Below are positions 59,801 to 64,000 of a DNA stretch of 64,000 nucleotides, piece by piece; within the stretch, counting starts at the first letter, position 1; the number at the start of each line of letters is the position of its first letter. The translations under genes were made by a program, and so were the position numbers. The stretch is from the NCBI GenBank assembly GCA_021199655.1, contig JAJQHQ010000082.1:1-64000 (forward strand), written 5' to 3'. This DNA is from Lachnospiraceae bacterium. Lineage in GTDB: Bacteria > Bacillota > Clostridia > Lachnospirales > Lachnospiraceae. The notes beneath the pieces are model-generated. The model saw nothing but the letters and a program-made list of their open reading frames with translations, did no database searches and was not told where the DNA came from.

Positions 59801-60658
59801 TCAGAGCAAAGCTGCGTAACGAAGCACCCAGTAAGGATTCACACTCTGTTCCTCCAGAGGATCGCCGCCTTCCCCTGTATTCGTCCGGATATAAATTCCC
59901 ATATGCAGGTGCACAGCAAATTGACCGACAGTCCCCTCTTTGCCATATCCGGAATCTCCCATCAGCCCCAGCTGCTCTCCGGCGTATACAGAATCGCCGA
60001 CAGCAAATTCCTGCGCGTAGGAGTCAAGATGCGCATAATAAAAATAGCCGCCTCCCGGAGAGCGTATCCCGATACGGTAACCGCCCTGCTCCAGCCAGCC
60101 AATCTTTTCCACCACACCATCTGTCATGCTTACGACCGGATAGACACCGGCCAGATCAGCGGAAGGCATCAGGTCTGTCCCTTCATGGCCGCGTTTTCCG
60201 CCGTAGTTTCTCTCAAACATCCAGGTGTTTTCATAGGAAACATCAGTGCCGGTCACCGGAAAGCATTCCACATCGTTCCAGACTGCCGCATATGCTTCCC
60301 GCAGAGCCAGATAACCTGTTCGATTTCTGCTGATAAGCCGGGTCCTCCAGAGAGCAATCTGTGAAAGTCCTAACTCCCCGGAGCGGCTCATACGGCTGAT
60401 CCTTATGCTTCCTTCATCTGTAAACGGATACAATGTGGTCAGAACATCTCCCGGAAGCATGCTATCAGAAGCAGACGCTTCCAGAAGCAAAGAAAGAGCC
60501 TGATCGGAAAGCTGCATTTTTCGAAAAGCATCGCTTCCGATTACCTTCTCGTTCAAAGTACCGGCCGCTGACTGCTGATATAGATAGCCGGATAACCATA
60601 CCGCCACACACAAAAGAAAAAACAGAAACAGCAGACGTCTGAAAAAATCTCTCCACAT
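59801..60658 (-). CDS. Membrane-anchored M23 family metallopeptidase
   Basis: A 285-residue cell-wall endopeptidase with an N-terminal transmembrane helix (about 10-28), a helical linker and a C-terminal M23 domain. Zinc ligands are in GHEGTDL and HLHM, with the intervening GYRIGIRSPGGGYFYYAHLDSY. Relatives are called SpoIIQ/SpoIVFA-like in some genomes, but that cannot be settled here. ATG 60658 follows GGGAGGAAG; longer in-frame starts are not supported. Confidence 0.9.
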   Translation of the reverse strand: MWRDFFRRLLFLFFLLCVAVWLSGYLYQQSAAGTLNEKVIGSDAFRKMQLSDQALSLLLEASASDSMLPGDVLTTLYPFTDEGSIRISRMSRSGELGLSQIALWRTRLISRNRTGYLALREAYAAVWNDVECFPVTGTDVSYENTWMFERNYGGKRGHEGTDLMPSADLAGVYPVVSMTDGVVEKIGWLEQGGYRIGIRSPGGGYFYYAHLDSYAQEFAVGDSVYAGEQLGLMGDSGYGKEGTVGQFAVHLHMGIYIRTNTGEGGDPLEEQSVNPYWVLRYAALL

Positions 60659-60828
60659 ATCGCTTCCTCCCTGACTGTAAATACGATATGCGCAGGAAGA
60701 AATAAATAAACATAAATTCATATTCCGGCATAAAAATTCATAATCTTGACACAGAACAGCAGCCGATAAGAATTCACAGGTCTGTAGCTTCATAAATTAA
60801 TACAGGATGTCTGCGGGAGGATACCGCC

Positions 60829-61773
60829 ATGCGAAAACAAACGGTATTTCTGATTATGTTTCTGATCTTTTCTCTGTTTATGTGTCTTCTTTGTTTTCCT
60901 CGCACAGCAGCCTCTGCCGCTTTAGACGGACTTCTGCTCTGGTATCATTCCGTCTTCCCGGTTCTCTTTCCTTTTTTGTTCTTAAGCTCGCTGCTGATTC
61001 GGATCCTTAACCCGGATGAGCTGCCGAAAGTTCTTACAGCTCCTTTTATGCGCCTCTTTGGCTGCTCTGCATACGGGGTCTTTGTCATTTTTGCAGGCTT
61101 CCTGTGCGGGTTCCCTGTCGGAGCAAGACTTTCTTCGGAGCTGTATCAGCAGAAAAAGATCACCCGTGAAGAAATGTGTGCGCTGCAGGGCTTTGCCAAT
61201 AACTTAAGTCCGGGCTTTATTCTTTCGTATCTCTCGGCAGAACAGATGAAATGTTCCGGAAAAGGAGGATGGTTCCTGTTTCAGATACTCGGGGCGGCCC
61301 TGCTTGTCGGTATCGCGGATGCAGGATGGAAAAACCACCGAAAAGTCAGTGTGCCGCAGGCAGAATCGCTGAAGAATGACACGAAAAGCGAGCCTCTTTC
61401 CTTCGCAGTCATTGACGACTGCATTTATGGAGCGATGAACAGTGCTTTGCACCTGTGCGCATACATTATGCTGTTCGCCGTACTCACCGGAATTCTGACA
61501 CATGTTTTTCCCATCGCCAACCCTGCAGTGCTGTTGCTGACTGCGGGTATTGAAGTGACCAATGGCATTCATATGATTGCGGAATCCGCTCTGCCGTATG
61601 CCGCAAAATATATTGCCGTGTCTGCTCTGGCTGCATTCGGAGGCTGGTCTGCGCTCGCTCAGAGCGCTGGAATCGCCGGAATGGACAGTGAACTGCTTTT
61701 ACATTACATAAAAAGCAGGGTGAAGATCACCCTGCTTGCAATACTGCTCTCTGCCGCAGCTCTGTTTCTGTAA
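60829..61773 (+). CDS. ylbJ: YlbJ-type sporulation integral membrane protein
   Basis: A 314-residue membrane protein of the YlbJ/SpoVV family with nucleoside-recognition (gate) motifs. In Bacillus it is made in the mother cell and helps move dipicolinate into the spore. Typical features are LLLWYHSVFPVLFPFLFLSSLLI, GFLCGFPVGARLSSELY and NNLSPGFILSY. GGGAGG precedes the ATG. It converges with the coiled-coil gene, seven bases apart. Confidence 0.88.
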   Translation: MRKQTVFLIMFLIFSLFMCLLCFPRTAASAALDGLLLWYHSVFPVLFPFLFLSSLLIRILNPDELPKVLTAPFMRLFGCSAYGVFVIFAGFLCGFPVGARLSSELYQQKKITREEMCALQGFANNLSPGFILSYLSAEQMKCSGKGGWFLFQILGAALLVGIADAGWKNHRKVSVPQAESLKNDTKSEPLSFAVIDDCIYGAMNSALHLCAYIMLFAVLTGILTHVFPIANPAVLLLTAGIEVTNGIHMIAESALPYAAKYIAVSALAAFGGWSALAQSAGIAGMDSELLLHYIKSRVKITLLAILLSAAALFL

Positions 61774-61780
61774 TGGATTC

Positions 61781-62386
61781 TTACTCATCCAGAGATTCCT
61801 CTGCTTCCGGTTCCGGCTCCGGCTGCGTGTAGCTGGAGGGTTCTACAGTAGGGGAAAGCTCCGAACGGTTCTTGCTCACGATATCGTAGCAGGACTGAAC
61901 AGAATTGATGAAATTGCTGTATTTTGTCCCTGCGGTCTCAATCGTATGGCTCATAATCTTCTCCAGATTGCTGAGCATGTCATCGGTATAACGAATAGCG
62001 CTCATACGGATGTTATTCGAATCCTCCGTCGCGCGGTCCATAATATCCTGTGCCTGTGCGTTTGTCTCATCAATCAGCTGTCTGGACTGCTCCATCGCAA
62101 CGCGCATGACTTCACTGTCACTGACGATCTTCTGTGCCTGCGCCTGCGCATCAGCAATGATCGCGTCAGCCTTAGACTGCGCATCTTCCAGGATGGCGTC
62201 CTTATTGCTGATGATCTTCTGATAACGCTTGATCTCATCCGGAGTCTTCATACGCAATTCTCTTAACAGCTCCTCAAGCTCCTCTTTGTTCACAACGATC
62301 TTGGTGGAGGAAAGGGGCTGAAACTTACAGCTGTCGATAAACTCCTCGATTTCTTCAATGATCTGTTCAATTCTGCTGCTGGCCAT
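61781..62386 (-). CDS. Coiled-coil protein of unknown function
   Basis: A 201-residue soluble protein, mostly helical, with a long coiled coil (about 30-150) containing repeated Ala/Gln/Asp-rich heptads (ADAIIADAQAQAQKIV), then a proline/glutamate tail (PEPEPEAEESLDE). Similar proteins beside coaD and rsmD are common in Lachnospiraceae as far as I recall. DivIVA-like or ATPase-stator-like roles are possible but unsupported. AAGGAGAG precedes the ATG. Confidence 0.75.
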   Translation of the reverse strand: MASSRIEQIIEEIEEFIDSCKFQPLSSTKIVVNKEELEELLRELRMKTPDEIKRYQKIISNKDAILEDAQSKADAIIADAQAQAQKIVSDSEVMRVAMEQSRQLIDETNAQAQDIMDRATEDSNNIRMSAIRYTDDMLSNLEKIMSHTIETAGTKYSNFINSVQSCYDIVSKNRSELSPTVEPSSYTQPEPEPEAEESLDE

Positions 62387-62410
62387 GATAACTCTCTCCT
62401 TACTTTTGAT

Positions 62411-62917
62411 TTATACTCCTTTAATATTCCGCCCTCTGGCATGTCCAATTCTGGCATACACGCGTTCTGCTACCTGCGGCGGCACGAATCCTGAGATATC
62501 GCCGTCGTAAGATGCAACCTCTTTTACGATCGTAGAACTGATATAGGCATAATTCAATGCGGTCGTAAAAAACAGCGTATCCACTCCCCGCTCAAGACTC
62601 CTGTTTGTCTGCGCCATCTGAAGCTCATATTCAAAATCAGTCACGGCCCTTAAGCCCCGCACCAGAAACGAAGCATCGCACTTTTTGCAGAAGTCTACAG
62701 AAAGCCCGGAAAATGCTTCTACCCGTACATTTGGAATATGAGAAGTCACATCTTTTAACATATTAACACGTTCTTCGACAGAAAACAACGGTGTTTTTTC
62801 ATTATTATTCAAAACGCCGACCACCAGCTCATCCACAAGAGCTGCTGCCCGCTCGATGATATCCAGATGCCCTTTTGTCACCGGGTCAAAGCTGCCCGGG
62901 TATACGGCACGTTTCAT
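62411..62917 (-). CDS. coaD: Phosphopantetheine adenylyltransferase
   Basis: Penultimate step of coenzyme A synthesis. The 168-residue protein begins [20 protein letters not shown] with the nucleotide-binding TxGH motif, and has [20 protein letters not shown] and [16 protein letters not shown]. Its ATG overlaps the rsmD stop as ATGA, with AAGGGGAG upstream. Confidence 0.97.
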   Translation of the reverse strand: MKRAVYPGSFDPVTKGHLDIIERAAALVDELVVGVLNNNEKTPLFSVEERVNMLKDVTSHIPNVRVEAFSGLSVDFCKKCDASFLVRGLRAVTDFEYELQMAQTNRSLERGVDTLFFTTALNYAYISSTIVKEVASYDGDISGFVPPQVAERVYARIGHARGRNIKGV

Positions 62918-63492
62918 ACCTGCTCCCCTTCCGGTAAATGCAAAGCCAGAAATACATGCTTATTTGTCTTATATTCTTTGACCCGCAGGATCTCGAATCC
63001 CATCTCTGTCAGAAAATCTGTCCCGGTCTCCAGAGCCATCTCAATGATAAAAAGCGTCTGTCCATCCACATAAGACGGTCTGTGCGCCGCGATATAACCC
63101 ATCACCTGATCTTCCAGACCCTTTCCATAGGGCGGATCCATAAAAATAATCTGAAAAGGCGGTCTGCCTTCCAGACGCGTTAAGGCCGTCACGGCGTCAC
63201 ATAATAACACCTCCGCCTGCTTCTCCAGATGCGTAAAGGCAAGATTCTGACGGATACAGTCACAGGCGGCACGGTTGTTATCAACAAAGCAGGTCTGCCT
63301 TGCGCCGCGGCTTAATGCCTCTATTCCAATTCCTCCGCTTCCCGCAAACAGATCCAGAAACCGAATGTCATACAGGTCGTTCTGCAGAATATTAAACAGA
63401 GTCTCCTTGATGCGGTCGGTCGTCGGCCTTGTACCATCTCCATCAATTGTCTTTAGCGGCAGTCTCCGCGCTTTTCCTGCTATCACTCTCAT
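62914..63492 (-). CDS. rsmD: 16S rRNA guanine-N2 methyltransferase RsmD
   Basis: Methylates G966 (E. coli numbering) of 16S rRNA. The 192-residue protein begins [15 protein letters not shown] and shows [17 protein letters not shown], the SAM site [18 protein letters not shown] and the catalytic DPPYGKG. The canonical start at 63492 has no ribosome site; instead a perfect promoter ends seven bases before it, so its mRNA is probably leaderless. A second in-frame ATG at 63501 lies inside the promoter. Confidence 0.93.
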   Translation of the reverse strand: MRVIAGKARRLPLKTIDGDGTRPTTDRIKETLFNILQNDLYDIRFLDLFAGSGGIGIEALSRGARQTCFVDNNRAACDCIRQNLAFTHLEKQAEVLLCDAVTALTRLEGRPPFQIIFMDPPYGKGLEDQVMGYIAAHRPSYVDGQTLFIIEMALETGTDFLTEMGFEILRVKEYKTNKHVFLALHLPEGEQV

Positions 63493-63499
63493 GGCAATC

Positions 63500-63528
63500 A
63501 TTATAATTTTTTCATGCCGTGCTGTCAA
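63500..63528 (-). promoter_or_regulatory. Consensus promoter adjoining the rsmD start codon
   Basis: On the minus strand TTGACA (63523-63528), 17 bases, TATAAT (63500-63505): both hexamers and the spacing are perfect. Transcription should begin at or one base before the A of the rsmD ATG. Confidence 0.8.
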
Positions 63529-63715
63529 CAGAAAAATCGCTGCATTTTCATAAAGCATCGTTTAAAAAGAGACTGCTTCAGAACTGCCGCCGTTCATATA
63601 TTGAAACAATTACCAGTTTAGATCGCCTGTGACTGCATATACTACGAATGCAGCAAAAAGCTGCACCGTTACAAATTCAGATAAATGAAATCAGAAAACT
63701 AAGGAGGCGTTTATT

Positions 63716-63949
63716 ATGTCTAATCGTTCAAGCAACACAACGGCAGTACCGGAAGCAAAAGGCGCAATGGATCGTTTTAAGTTTGAGGTAGCAAATGAAC
63801 TGGGCGTTCCGCTCAGCGACGGTTACAACGGAAACCTGACATCCAAGCAGAATGGTTCTGTAGGCGGCTATATGGTTAAGAAAATGATCGAGGCGCAGGA
63901 GCGCCAGATGTCCGGCACCGGAACCGGAACGACCGGTGCGGCAATGTAA
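63716..63949 (+). CDS. Small acid-soluble spore protein, alpha/beta type
   Basis: A 77-residue DNA-binding spore protein that coats and protects spore DNA. It has the germination-protease site in FKFEVANELGVPL and the second conserved block NGNLTSKQNGSVGGYMVKKMIEAQE. The tail is Gly/Thr-rich. AAGGAGG precedes the ATG. CATATACTA near 63636 may be part of a forespore sigma-G promoter, but the -35 is unclear. Confidence 0.95.
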   Translation: MSNRSSNTTAVPEAKGAMDRFKFEVANELGVPLSDGYNGNLTSKQNGSVGGYMVKKMIEAQERQMSGTGTGTTGAAM

Positions 63950-64000
63950 TGAAGTCATAATGTAGAAGATCAGAAGAAAAACACGTCGGGTGAGGATATG

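Noticed and set aside
63998-64000. Start codon of a following plus-strand gene
   Set aside because: The last three bases are ATG two bases after GTGAGG, but nothing of the coding sequence is in the window to support it.

Overview
The window looks like chromosomal DNA of an anaerobic, spore-forming clostridium, most likely of the family Lachnospiraceae. The evidence is the gene content: an Rnf ferredoxin:NAD oxidoreductase operon, the SCIFF six-cysteine peptide with its radical SAM maturase, a SecD-SecF fusion, L27 with a cleavable N-terminus beside its Prp protease, a short HisG with HisZ, a YlbJ-type sporulation membrane protein and an alpha/beta small acid-soluble spore protein. I see no rRNA, tRNA, CRISPR array, IS element or prophage.

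Layout. 0.07-5.3 kb (minus): rnfC, a fused rnfD-rnfG, rnfE, rnfA, rnfB, closed by a strong terminator. 5.5-15 kb (plus): SCIFF peptide, maturase, secDF, recJ, leuS. 15-18.1 kb: a small membrane protein, a GH125 alpha-mannosidase and an SdpR/SdpI-like pair with two operators. 18.2-28.1 kb (plus) is the accessory part. It holds a two-component system, a permease, a large lipoprotein, a second permease with a frameshift, an ABC ATPase, an acidic surface protein with a C-terminal anchor, and a membrane-anchored protein. Two promoters here carry the same TTACA direct repeats at the same distance from the -10, and two leaders carry the same 40-base hairpin. 28-36 kb: MATE transporter, rluD, dtd, a tyrosine recombinase, a DUF1002 surface protein and lexA, with several unusual repeats between them. 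35.9-41.2 kb (minus): rplU-prp-rpmA-obgE-yhbY-nadD-yqeK-rsfS-sseB-like, a conserved ribosome-biogenesis operon. 41.2-42.8 kb: an isolated capsule-regulator pair (chain-length protein and BY-kinase). 42.8-52.1 kb (minus): hisZ-G-D-B and a HisF-like/HisI/HisE fusion, running with short gaps or overlaps into two radical-SAM-associated genes and RNase G. 52.1-64 kb: recU, pseudouridine synthase, YgiQ radical SAM protein, HAD phosphatase, rRNA methylase, small alarmone synthetase, M23 peptidase, ylbJ, a coiled-coil protein, coaD, rsmD and a spore protein gene.

Most of the window is housekeeping. The best candidates for undescribed biology are the two-component/lipoprotein/ABC module at 18.2-28.1 kb with its shared operators and leader hairpins, a recurrent intergenic stem-loop family with a conserved loop, a recombinase leader with a long palindrome and a partial second copy of one arm, and a leaderless-looking promoter at rsmD. 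Function calls rest on motifs and remembered family features; no database search was possible.
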